Assembly: GCA_036186865.1 (NCBI GenBank)
Contig: AP025045.1
Coordinates: 16,397,669-16,461,668, forward strand
DNA length: 64,000 nucleotides
From: Eustoma russellianum
Taxonomy: Eukaryota; Streptophyta; Magnoliopsida; Gentianales; Gentianaceae
Direction: 5' to 3'
Shown: piece by piece, positions 55,244 to 64,000 of the stretch
Position numbering within the stretch: position 1 is the first letter of the stretch
How the letters are laid out: each line of letters starts with the position of its first letter
The notes under the pieces: model-generated
The model's input: the letters and a program-made list of their open reading frames with translations, nothing else
What the model was told of the DNA's origin: nothing
The model's database searches: none
Translations under genes and position numbers: made by a program

Positions 55244-57178
55244 ATGGCATCAACTAGTCACAAAACCGAGCAAGAAGGTATGTCTAGCCAAAGGCCTCCA
55301 CTCTTTGATGGTGAGTCTTTTAATCATTGGAAACTTCGTATGAAATTGTTTCTTATGGCTATTGATATTGATTTGTGGTCTATAATAGAAGATGGTCCTT
55401 TTGTTCCATCTAAGATAACCGCGGTTGATGGTGTTGATATAGAAGTTACAAAGTCTAAACTAGAGTATACAAGTGATGATAAGAAGAAGCTAAGTATGAA
55501 TGCTAAAGCTATGCAACTTCTTCTAAATGGTTTGAGCAAAAGTGAATCTAGTTATGTATCTAATTGTTCTAATGCACAAGATATGTGGAAGAGTTTAGAA
55601 ATGAAGCATGAAGGAACAAGTCAAGTAAAAGAGTCCAAAATCAATATGCTTATGTCTACTCTTGAATCCTTCAAATTGTTGCCAAATGAATCCATTGTTG
55701 ATATGGATTTGAGATTAACTAACATTTACAATTCTCTTGAGTCTCTTGGCAAAGCTTTCACTTCACAGGAAAAGGTACAAAAGGTATTGAGAAGCCTTCC
55801 ATCCGAATGGGATCCGAAAGTTACCGCAATAGAAGAAAGCAAAGAAACCAAGTCAATAAAAATGGAGGAATTGATTGGATCATTGAAGGTATATGAAAAC
55901 AAACTTACTATGAGGAAATCCGAATCAACTTCCAAACAAAGTAAGACAATAGCTTTCAATTCAAATGAATACGTCTCTACTTCTTCTAATTGCGTAAATG
56001 ATAGTGACACGGATTCGGATGATGAAAATCTAATTCTATTGGCTAAAGGATTAAGAAAATTTATGAAGAAGTCATTTAGAAACAAACATAAATCCACTTC
56101 ATCTAAGTCAAACAGAAATAAGAACAATGATAAAGACATGAAATGTTATGACTGTGGAAAATCTGGACATATTTCCTATAACTGTCCAAACAAGGACAAA
56201 ACAATGAACAAAAACCATGACAAGGAACGGACACATACTAGACTCGTCTCAGAACCGAAACAAAGGAATACAAGAAGGGCCTTCAAAGCTTCTACATGGA
56301 GTGATTCATCTGACTCAGAAAATGAAGAAGCTGAGGATGAAACGGCTCAAGTTTGCTTTGCATCAAAGGCGTCAAATGAGGTAAATTCCGATTCCGATTC
56401 TGATAATGAAGCTTCATATGATGATTTGTTTAGTGAATATCTTGAATTGCATAAATTTTCAAAAGCTCTTGCTAAAGAAAAGAAACGCTTAGTTGAAGAC
56501 AAGAAATTGTTAGAATCCTCTAACACAAATCTTGTGTCTCAATTAAACGATTCAAAAGAAGAGTCGTCAAGTATAATTAGTGCATTGAGGTCTGAAATTA
56601 TTTCTTTAACATCCGAAAATGTTGAAATGAAATCCGAGATCGTAGACTTGAGATCAAGAAACATAGAATTAGAGAATACTGTAAAGAAATTTGATAAAGG
56701 AACTTGCATGCTAGATCATCTTATCTCTTCTCAAAAGCATGACAATGACAAAACCGGATTAGGGTATAGTAAAGATACTCATGTACAAAGTAAATCTACA
56801 AACTTTGTTGCATCATCACTCAAACAACAACATGTCTTCAAAACAATTGAGAAGCCTAAGAAGGTAACAATACAAACTAGCAAGACATTAATGGCATCTC
56901 ATCGCACTACCTATAGTTCATCACATGAAAAATACAAGCATGTTCCATATAGATATCAAAGGAAGTCATCAAAGCATATGCAACATTCAAACGCATCTAG
57001 ATCACACACATTGCCAACAAACCGAAACACTTATCACAAATCAACTCACATTGGCACATTCGGCCACTATAGGCAAAATAGAGATGAAAACAACATGTAC
57101 TATATCTTATCATCTTTTGGAAGACCAAGAAAGGTTACCCAAGTTTGGATACCAAAAGGTATTCTTACAAAGGTCTAA
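55244..57178 (+). CDS. gag: Gag of copia C
   Basis: Intact 644-aa Gag from ATG 55244 (MASTSHKTEQEGMSSQR); the frame is open upstream only through the primer site. Order: copia gag domain (FDGESFNHWKLRMKLF, LLPNESIVDMDLRLTN, LPSEWDPKVTAIEES), acidic Asp/Ser patch, CCHC knuckle CYDCGKSGHISYNC, a second acidic patch (SDSDSDNEASYDDL), a long coiled coil (LAKEKKRLVEDKKLLESS onward), DKTGLGY, a basic His/Tyr/Ser-rich tail and QVWIPKGILTKV. It stops at TAA 57176-57178, the same column as the copia A gag stop. Pol follows in the same frame, but only after three more stops. Confidence 0.96.
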   Translation: MASTSHKTEQEGMSSQRPPLFDGESFNHWKLRMKLFLMAIDIDLWSIIEDGPFVPSKITAVDGVDIEVTKSKLEYTSDDKKKLSMNAKAMQLLLNGLSKSESSYVSNCSNAQDMWKSLEMKHEGTSQVKESKINMLMSTLESFKLLPNESIVDMDLRLTNIYNSLESLGKAFTSQEKVQKVLRSLPSEWDPKVTAIEESKETKSIKMEELIGSLKVYENKLTMRKSESTSKQSKTIAFNSNEYVSTSSNCVNDSDTDSDDENLILLAKGLRKFMKKSFRNKHKSTSSKSNRNKNNDKDMKCYDCGKSGHISYNCPNKDKTMNKNHDKERTHTRLVSEPKQRNTRRAFKASTWSDSSDSENEEAEDETAQVCFASKASNEVNSDSDSDNEASYDDLFSEYLELHKFSKALAKEKKRLVEDKKLLESSNTNLVSQLNDSKEESSSIISALRSEIISLTSENVEMKSEIVDLRSRNIELENTVKKFDKGTCMLDHLISSQKHDNDKTGLGYSKDTHVQSKSTNFVASSLKQQHVFKTIEKPKKVTIQTSKTLMASHRTTYSSSHEKYKHVPYRYQRKSSKHMQHSNASRSHTLPTNRNTYHKSTHIGTFGHYRQNRDENNMYYILSSFGRPRKVTQVWIPKGILTKV

Positions 57179-57238
57179 ATTACTAACCCGTAAGGACCCA
57201 AAATTAAAGGGTACCTAAGTTAGTGTTATGTTTTGTAG
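57179..57238 (+). other. Gag-pol spacer of copia C with splice-like signals
   Basis: It contains in-frame stops TAA (57191), TAG (57221) and TAG (57236), a TACTAAC branch-point-like sequence (57181-57187) and TTATGTTTTGTAG ending at 57238, after which pol opens in phase 0. AAG/GTCTAA at the gag stop would give a 66-nt GT...AG interval joining gag and pol in frame. The buried sequence GGACCCAAAATTAAAGGGTA is also found in copia A and, shortened, in B; it looks like former coding for GPK-x-x-VPK. Confidence 0.5.
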
Positions 57239-60200
57239 GTAGCAAAAGATATAGGAAATAAGTGGTTTCTTGATAGTGGGTGTTCAAGACATATGACGGG
57301 TGATCCAACTCTATTTTCCAAATTAAAGAAAGTTGAAAAAGGAGGATCCGTAACCTTTGGAGATAACAATGAAGGTCGAATCATTGGAAAAGGAACAATC
57401 GGAAATCCAAGTACTCTTCAAATCTCCAACGTGTTCCTAGTAAGTAATCTATCATACAACTTACTTAGTATTTCACAATTTCTTGATAATGGTTATGATG
57501 TGTGTTTCTCTCATCCATATTGCAATATTGTTAATAAAAATGGAGAAACCGTACTAAAAGGAAAAAGAGAAGGAAATATTTTTACACTATCCATAGATGA
57601 TATGCTAGATGCTAGAGTAAAATGTTTTATGACAAATGAACCAAATGTAAACTTATGGCATAGACGGTTAGGACATATTGGCATATCAACTCTTGAAAAA
57701 CTTCAACGAAAGAATCTAGTACGAGGATTGCCTAAACTTGATACGGATAACTTTAAGTTATGTGAATCTTGTATTAGAGGCAAACAAACACGTGAATCAC
57801 TTAAGTCTAAGAATGAGATCAGCACATTTACTATCTTAGAACTATTACACATTGATTTGTTTGGTCCTAGTCGTACTAAAAGCCTTGGAGGGAGACACTA
57901 TGCATGTGTCATAATTGATGATTTTTCTCGCTATACATGGACTTTATTTCTTGCAAATAAAGATGATAGTGCTAGTTGAGATTGCCAAATTAATAAAACA
58001 ACTTGAAAATGAATATGGCATAAATGTGAAGAAAATTAGAAGCGATAGAGGCGGTGAATTTAAAAATAAAGATATGATTGCATTTTGTGAAGAAAAGGGT
58101 ATTAAACATGAATTTTCACCACCTAGAACACCTCAATCAAACGGCGTAGTAGAAAGAAAGAATAGGACACTACAAGAAATTGCAAGAACAATGTTATGTG
58201 AAAATAAACTACCTAAATTCTTGTGGGCAGAAGCTGTAAATTGTGCATGCTATATAGTCAACCGTTTATCAATTAGAAAGAAAATAAACAAAACTCCTTA
58301 TGAGATTTTAAATGATCGAATGCCTAAGATTGACTATTTTCGTGTGTTTGGATGTAAATGCTTTGTACTTCAACACAAAAGATAATCTAGATAAATTTGA
58401 GTCTAAATCCATTGAATGCATCTTTGTTGGATATTCTGTAAATTCTAAGGCATATAGATGTTATGATCCTATCACTAGGCAAATCTTAGAATCTATTCAT
58501 GTGAAATTCAATGAATTCGGTGAACATGAAACAACTAAAGATTATGATGGTGATTTTGAACTCGAATCTGTGATTGATGATATAGAAGAAAATATAGTAC
58601 ATGATGAACACAACACACTAGAAACGCATGATCACTTAGAAATGCATGAGAACTTAGAAAATAATCAAACAAGATTTCATAAGAATCATCCACATGAACT
58701 TATCATAGGTGATATATCACAAGGTGTACGACCACGTAGAAGAATAAATCAAGATGAAATAAATCAATTCCATGCTATGATTTCGGAAATAGAACCCAAG
58801 AATGTGTTTGATGCTTTAAATGATTCTTCTTGGATTGATGCTATGCATGATGAACTTAATCAATTTACAAGAAATGATGTTTGGGATTTAGTACCTCAAC
58901 CACAAGATAAAACAATAATAGGTACAAAATGGGTGTTTAGAAACAAAATGAATGAAGATGGTAAAGTGGTTAGAAACAAAGCTAGGCTTGTAGCTCAAGG
59001 ATATAATCAAGAAGAAGGCATAGACTATGATGAAACATTTGCACCTGTAGCACGATTAGAAGCTATACGATTACTACTTGCTATTGCTTGCATAAAGAAT
59101 TTTAAACTTTACCAAATGGACGTAAAAAGTGCATTCTTAAATGGTTTTATACAAGAAGAAGTCTATGTAAAACAACCACCTGGCTTTGAGGATATGATAT
59201 ACCCTAATCATGTATACAAGTTAAAGAAAGCGCTATATGGCTTAAAACAAGCTCCTAGAGCTTGGTACGATCGTTTTGCCACTTTCCTCTTAGAAAATGG
59301 ATTTAAAAGAGGAACCATCGACAGTACACTATTCTTAAAACATGAAAAATCAGATTTACTTATTCTTCAAATTTATGTTGATGATATTATCTTTGGATCT
59401 ACTTGTGATAAATTAGTTGAAGAATTTGAAAATTGTATGAAATCCGAATTTGAAATGTCAATGGTAGGCGAACTAAATTATTTCCTTGGCTTGCAAATTA
59501 AACAAACTAATAAAGGAATACACATAAGTCAAGCAAAATATGTGAATGACATGATTAAAAAGTTTAGCTTTGAGAATTTAAAGCCATCTACAACCCCCAT
59601 GAGTATAGCAACTAAGCTTGATAAAGATGAAACTGGAAAAGACTTTGACAACGGATTATATAGATCTATGATTGGCTCTTTGCTTTATCTTACTGCAAGT
59701 AGACCTGATATCATGTTTAGTGTGTGTATGTGTGCTCGTTTTCAAAGTAACCCGAAAGTCTCACATTATAATGCTGTAAAACGAATATTTCGGTACATTA
59801 AGCACACTCCCACATTAGGTATTTGGTATGATAAAAACTCTGAATTCAATCTACATGCTTATACTGATGCTGATTATGGAGGGTGTAAGATAGATAGAAA
59901 AAGTACAAGTGGTACATGTCAATTTATTGGAAACTCACTAATATCATGGTGTTCAAAGAAACAAGCTAGTGTAGCATTATCCACTACAGAGGCAGAATAC
60001 ATGGCGTTAAGTCTTTGTTGTACACAGTTATTATGGCTAAAACAACAAATTTCAGACTTTGGAATAACTGTAAATAAAATTCCCATATATTGTGACAGTA
60101 CAAGTGCTATCAACTTATCTAGAACCCTGTTTTACACTCTAAGGCAAAACATATAGATGTAAGATATCATTTTCTTCGTGATCATGTAAGTAATGGTAAT

Positions 60201-60323
60201 ATTATAATAGATCACGTTCGTACTGAAGAACAAATAGCTGATATCTTTACAAAAGCCCTTAATCAAGCCACATATGAAAATTTACGATCTAAATTAGGCA
60301 TGATTTCCATTGATATGCTATAA
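57239..60323 (+). pseudogene. pol: Pol of copia C: protease, integrase, reverse transcriptase, RNase H (three frame breaks)
   Basis: Protease KWFLDSGCSRHMTG. Pre-integrase module (LWHRRLGHIG, CESCIRGKQ). Integrase (HIDLFGPSR, IDDFSRY, SDRGGEF, NGVVERKNR). Reverse transcriptase (WVFRNKMNEDG, YQMDVKSAFLNG, LKQAPRAWY, IYVDDIIFGS). RNase H (TDADYGGC, LSTTEAEYMA, CDSTSAINLS). It ends LGMISIDML at TAA 60321-60323. Three one-base changes break frame: an extra base near 57975 (AGTT), an extra C near 58374, and a lost A near 60123. All other columns match copia A, so these are recent mutations or base-calling errors. Confidence 0.95.
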
Positions 60324-60614
60324 ATTATCGTTTTGCTCCAAATGTATCTTTTGATGTGATTTACAAAATCAAGGGGGAGAAAAATGCATGATTGCTTGCA
60401 TGATTTCAGGGGAAGAAAAAGCATGATTTTAAGGTCAAAGAGAAAGTGAGAAATTGCTAATTCAAATGTATGATATAAAGGGAGAGATTGATTTAAGGGG
60501 GAGTATTTACATTTTTAAAAAACATGTTATGAATGCATAATTGTAGGGGGAGTGATTATGCCACATCTAAATCATGAATAAAGGTTATTTTGCAAATCAT
60601 CAAAAGGGGGAGAT
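60324..60614 (+). promoter_or_regulatory. Polypurine tract array of copia C
   Basis: CAAAAGGGGGAGAT abuts the 3' LTR at 60615. Upstream blocks AAGGGGGAGAAA, AAGGGAGAGAT, AAGGGGGAGTA and AGGGGGAGTG lie at about 60372, 60479, 60497 and 60546. Confidence 0.87.
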
Positions 60615-63163
60615 TGTTGAGAAATCATGGTTTGAATGATTTACAAGTGCATGATTTATATGTTACATAATTACATGATCTAAATGTTATGAGATTTCAA
60701 AATGCATATGCCTATATCTATCACTGTTGTACTAACAAGCCATGAAGCGTTAAGGCTTAAATCATATGGCAAACATTGTTGTATTTATTCTCAGGTGACA
60801 TACACGGCATACATACAACTCTTGGATATGGTATATATATATTTCTTGGATATCTCAACACACGACGTATATATTTCTTGGATATCTCGACATATATCTT
60901 ATGGACACACGTCATATATATCTCTTGGATATACACTCTAAACATATATCTTATGGATACTCATGACATATATATTTCTTGGAGTCTCACGGCATATACA
61001 TATATCTCATGGATATACATACGACATATATTCTATCTCAGACGACAAGCTACATTATTCGATCTCGACATTTCGTCAACATGTCATCAACATATGTCAA
61101 CGACAAGAGAGTCATATATACATCATATACACATCCATGATACTCTCAAGTCATATACTTCATGTCATCAAACTTCCAAAATTACATCGACATGACAAAA
61201 GTGCAAAAAAACCGAAATAGTATCATATCATATGACTACCGAGCCATCTCCGACACATCATATACTTATCATACAAAGATGGCCAGCCAATATACATTTC
61301 CAACACTCAAAAATTTCGTGCACTACATGGAGAGATCAATACCAAAGTCACAAAACAAATACATATATCAATTCTCCATCATCTTCCTTATTTCTCTGAA
61401 AATCAAATTCAAAATTGATATACCTCTTAGCCGAACATCTTATACACATTGGAGCTGAGATTATACATATTTATATGTATATTGCATGTTACATTACACA
61501 TTTTATATGTTGAAGAGGTTTGAGACAACACGGAGAAAAACCGAGCAATCAACGGAAGTTGAAATTTGAAGTTACTACATCATCGTACATGGAACGTTTA
61601 TTTGCTACATGATGCCACATGTATTATTCATGTATTATACATGAATTACACAGCCAAAGACATATCTTGAAAGGTTCTAGAAGGCAAGGTAAAATGGTAA
61701 AAGAAATTTACCATGTTCATGAAGAATTCTACATTGTTACCATGCAAAATTCAGATTTGAATTCAGCACATTGGCTGACCAGATGGGGCAGCTGGGACAG
61801 CATGTTGGGAGCCTTGGAGGAGTTCATAATATAATATAATTGATGAAGAAAGACCAAGCAATGATGGAAGACAAAGATACACAAATTAAGGAGTCAAAGA
61901 CAAGACCAAACAAAGCTGAAAATTCTGTTTTTGAATTTGAAATTTCAGATTGGTGGCTGAAGTTTTGGGGGGAATTAATGACCTAAAGCATTCAAATTTA
62001 TTCAAAGGCATTACAAGACAATTCAAATCAGATTTGGGAGGCTCCTCTCAACCTTCTAGGCGCCCCAAATGACTATAAAAAGGGCAAGAGATGATCAACA
62101 CAATACAAGAACAACAAGTGCAAAATTCTATTTAGTGTTTGCAAGACTTCACTTCATTTTCCATATTCATCTCTTGTATATACCCAAAGCCTATCATACT
62201 TACATGTCATATTCAGTATAGGCTTCATACACATCACCCAAATAAGATTCATTGGTGTACAAGGTTGATCAAGGTGTGATCAAACCTTCATTTGGTGAGG
62301 TGGTGCTGATTGGTGATTCTTTGGTGTTGTTCTTTGTGTAGAACATTGTAAAAGGGTTTGGATTGAAGGAGTTGGTGTATAACTCTATCCACCCTTATTC
62401 TAAGGTGACTTTGGTGACTAGTGAAAACCAAGGAAGGTGTCCTTGAAGACTGGAGTAGGTCACGTTGGCCGAACCAGTATAAAATTCTTGGTGTTCTTAC
62501 TTTCAGTATTTTTACTCTCAGTTTCTGTTTTTGCATCATATTTATGATCTCGGTAAAAATAGAAAATAATTTTCAAAAATCATAAAAATTTTCAGAAACA
62601 TAGCCTTGTGTGTTAGGGTTCATTTCCCACTGATTTTATTAAATTTGGATAAGTATAAGTCATCCAAACGTTCATAGTTCTGAGACTAGTGCAAATCTAT
62701 TTTTCAGATTGACAGAGGTTGAGAACATCAACTTGGTTGACATACTTCCCAAAGGAATTTTTAAAAACTGTTTTAACTGAGTATACTAAACATCCTAAGG
62801 GTCATCTCATAAAAGTTTCAGGTCATTTGGAGTTGTCACCAAACAGGAATAAGTTTTTCATTTTAAGGTACAGGTTCTGTCCAAACTGACACAGTCAGAT
62901 CACGTACCATATTTGAGTGACTTAACTTTTGAGTTTTAATCTGAAACTTTTATGACACCTTCATAACACCTGAGAGTACATTGTGTCAAAATTTCACTAT
63001 TTTTGGAGGTCTACAACCCAGTCAACAAAGTGTTTAAAAAGGGGTCCTGAAAGCAGTCTTTGTTTTCAGAATTGAGTAATTGGTCCTTAAAATTTTTATA
63101 AACCAATTTTTTCCGCACTCACTATTCAACCCCCCCTTCTAGTGGTGCTATACAGGTCCAACA
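60615..63163 (+). repeat. 3' LTR of copia C
   Basis: 2549 bp, near-identical to 52642-55188, with TATA box at 62074, the conserved block at about 62437-62498 and the tandem TCTTGGATAT array at about 60840-61035. No gene. Confidence 0.96.
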
Positions 63164-63499
63164 GGAAGAAGAAGACTTTCCATTCTTCAATTTGTTGCCT
63201 TTGTGCCTTTTCCAAGTATGGCATGAACTACTTAGTTCATTTAACTAAGTACTTCACTTAATGAACTAGTTTAGTTCATTAATGGTGGCACCTGAAAATA
63301 GTTCAAACACAACAAATGTTTGCCATTTCATGTAAGCTTTAAAGCTTCATGGCTCGTTAACCGACAACATTATATATGAACTATATAAGGCAGGTTTCAT
63401 GCAAAAACGTGTCAAGTCATAAAACGTGTCATGCATTTCTTTAGCACACGTTATTTAAATCATGCATTTTGTAATCACTCAAACCCCTTTTTCTCTGCA
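63164..63499 (-). repeat. 3' LTR of copia D, right piece
   Basis: Completes D's LTR after copia C: GGAAG duplication, then sequence matching 15080-15417 of copia A's LTR, ending TTCTCTGCA at 63499 (TGCAGAGAAA in sense). Confidence 0.93.
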
Positions 63500-63720
63500 A
63501 TCTCCCCCTTTTTATGATTTACAAAATAACCTTAGTTCATGATTTAAATTTTGTTGCTCCCCCTCCAATCATGCACAAATTCAAATTTTGAATTTCAAAT
63601 TTTGAATTTTCTCCCCCTTGATTTGTGCAATCAATCTCTCTCTCCCCCCTAAATCATGCATTCTCTCCCCCTTTATTTTGGAAAGACAATCAAATGTGCA
63701 TGTAAATATGGAAAGAGATA
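63500..63720 (-). promoter_or_regulatory. Polypurine tract array of copia D
   Basis: On the minus strand AAAAAGGGGGAGAT abuts the LTR; further AAGGGGGAG/AGGGGGAGC-type blocks lie at about 63560, 63612, 63644 and 63667. Confidence 0.85.
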
Positions 63721-64000
63721 TCAAATCAAATCAGCAGAAATCATGCCTAATTGAGAACGAAGATTTTCATACGTGGCCTGATTTAGTGCCTTAGTGAAAA
63801 TATCTGCTACTTGTGCCTCTGTGCGTACGTGATCTATGATAATATCACCATTGTTTACGTGATCATGAAGGAAGTGATAGCGTACTTCTATATGCTTGGA
63901 CTTAGAGTGTAGCACGGGGTTCTTAGATAAGTTGATGGCGCTCATACTATCACAATATATAGGAATACGATTTACCGTGATACCGAAATCAGAAAGTTGT
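63721..64000 (-). CDS. pol: C-terminal end of copia D Pol (RNase H), cut by window edge
   Basis: In sense it enters at the window edge as QLSDFGITVNRIPIYCDS and continues MSAINLSKNPVLHSK, HIEVRYHFLHDHVNNGD, VADIFTKALNQATYENLR, ending LGMISADLI at 63721. This is the end of the copia RNase H domain, closely matching copia A (7246-7520). No break in this stretch. The rest of D (reverse transcriptase back to gag and the 5' LTR) lies beyond base 64000. Confidence 0.93.
   Translation of the reverse strand, partial: QLSDFGITVNRIPIYCDSMSAINLSKNPVLHSKSKHIEVRYHFLHDHVNNGDIIIDHVRTEAQVADIFTKALNQATYENLRSQLGMISADLI

Larger units (their letters stand above)
52642..63163 (+). mobile_element. Copia element C, complete
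   Basis: LTRs 52642-55188 and 60615-63163, flanked by exact GGAAG duplications (52637-52641 and 63164-63168). It has primer site, gag, pol and polypurine tract. The LTRs differ at about thirty places over ~2.55 kb by eye (~1%). Gag is intact; pol has three single-base frame breaks. It inserted in the 3' LTR of copia D. Confidence 0.96.

Noticed and set aside
55324..56139. Minus-strand frames over copia C gag
   Set aside because: Antisense shadow of an intact Gag frame; hydrophobic composition comes from the reverse complement.
1..64000. tRNA, rRNA or other structural RNA genes
   Set aside because: None recognised; the tRNA-like matches are 11-13 base primer binding sites only.

Overview
This window is repeat-rich flowering-plant nuclear DNA. 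No host gene is visible: every coding stretch I recognise belongs to a retrotransposon, and nearly all the rest is long terminal repeat (LTR), untranslated LINE sequence or AT-rich repeat. The plant-type copia (SIRE/Maximus-like, initiator-Met tRNA primed), Tekay-like Ty3/gypsy and RNase-H-bearing L1-type LINE families point to an angiosperm with a large genome. I cannot name the species.

Left block (1-26667) is the right half of a deep nest. A gypsy element (E, minus) sits inside the 3' LTR of a copia element (A, minus). A sits inside ORF2 of a LINE (LINE1, plus). LINE1 sits inside an AT-rich LTR-type element (G). G sits inside the gag of an older copia (F, minus). F sits inside the integrase tail of a gypsy element (H, plus). 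The left halves lie before base 1.

Middle block (26668-49977) is a second nest. A copia-type LTR remnant (J, minus) is split by a ~4.8 kb gypsy-type solo LTR (S). S is split by a complete but decayed copia element (B, plus; 29080-46297, target duplication GAAAT). B's gag is split by a full-length antisense LINE (LINE2; 31890-38051, 13-bp target duplication). A scrap of another copia gag (K) follows.

Right block (49978-64000): copia D (minus, same family as A) has its 3' LTR split by copia C (plus, 52642-63163, target duplication GGAAG). C is the most complete element, with both LTRs, primer site, gag, pol and polypurine tract, and three single-base frame breaks in pol. D's pol runs off the right edge.

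The most interesting signals concern expression of gag and pol. In gypsy E an 83-nt, 77% AT, GT...AG interval separates gag from protease, and its removal restores the family reading frame exactly. In the three copia elements gag ends at stop codons and pol opens in phase 0 directly after a 3'-splice-site-like sequence. Gypsy LTRs of three families share an 11-base motif resembling a GC-type splice donor. Other signals are palindrome or tandem arrays that differ in each LTR family, hairpin pairs after LINE ORF2, and a ~165-bp degenerate repeat array in G. All of this comes from reading the sequence; no alignment or database search was run.
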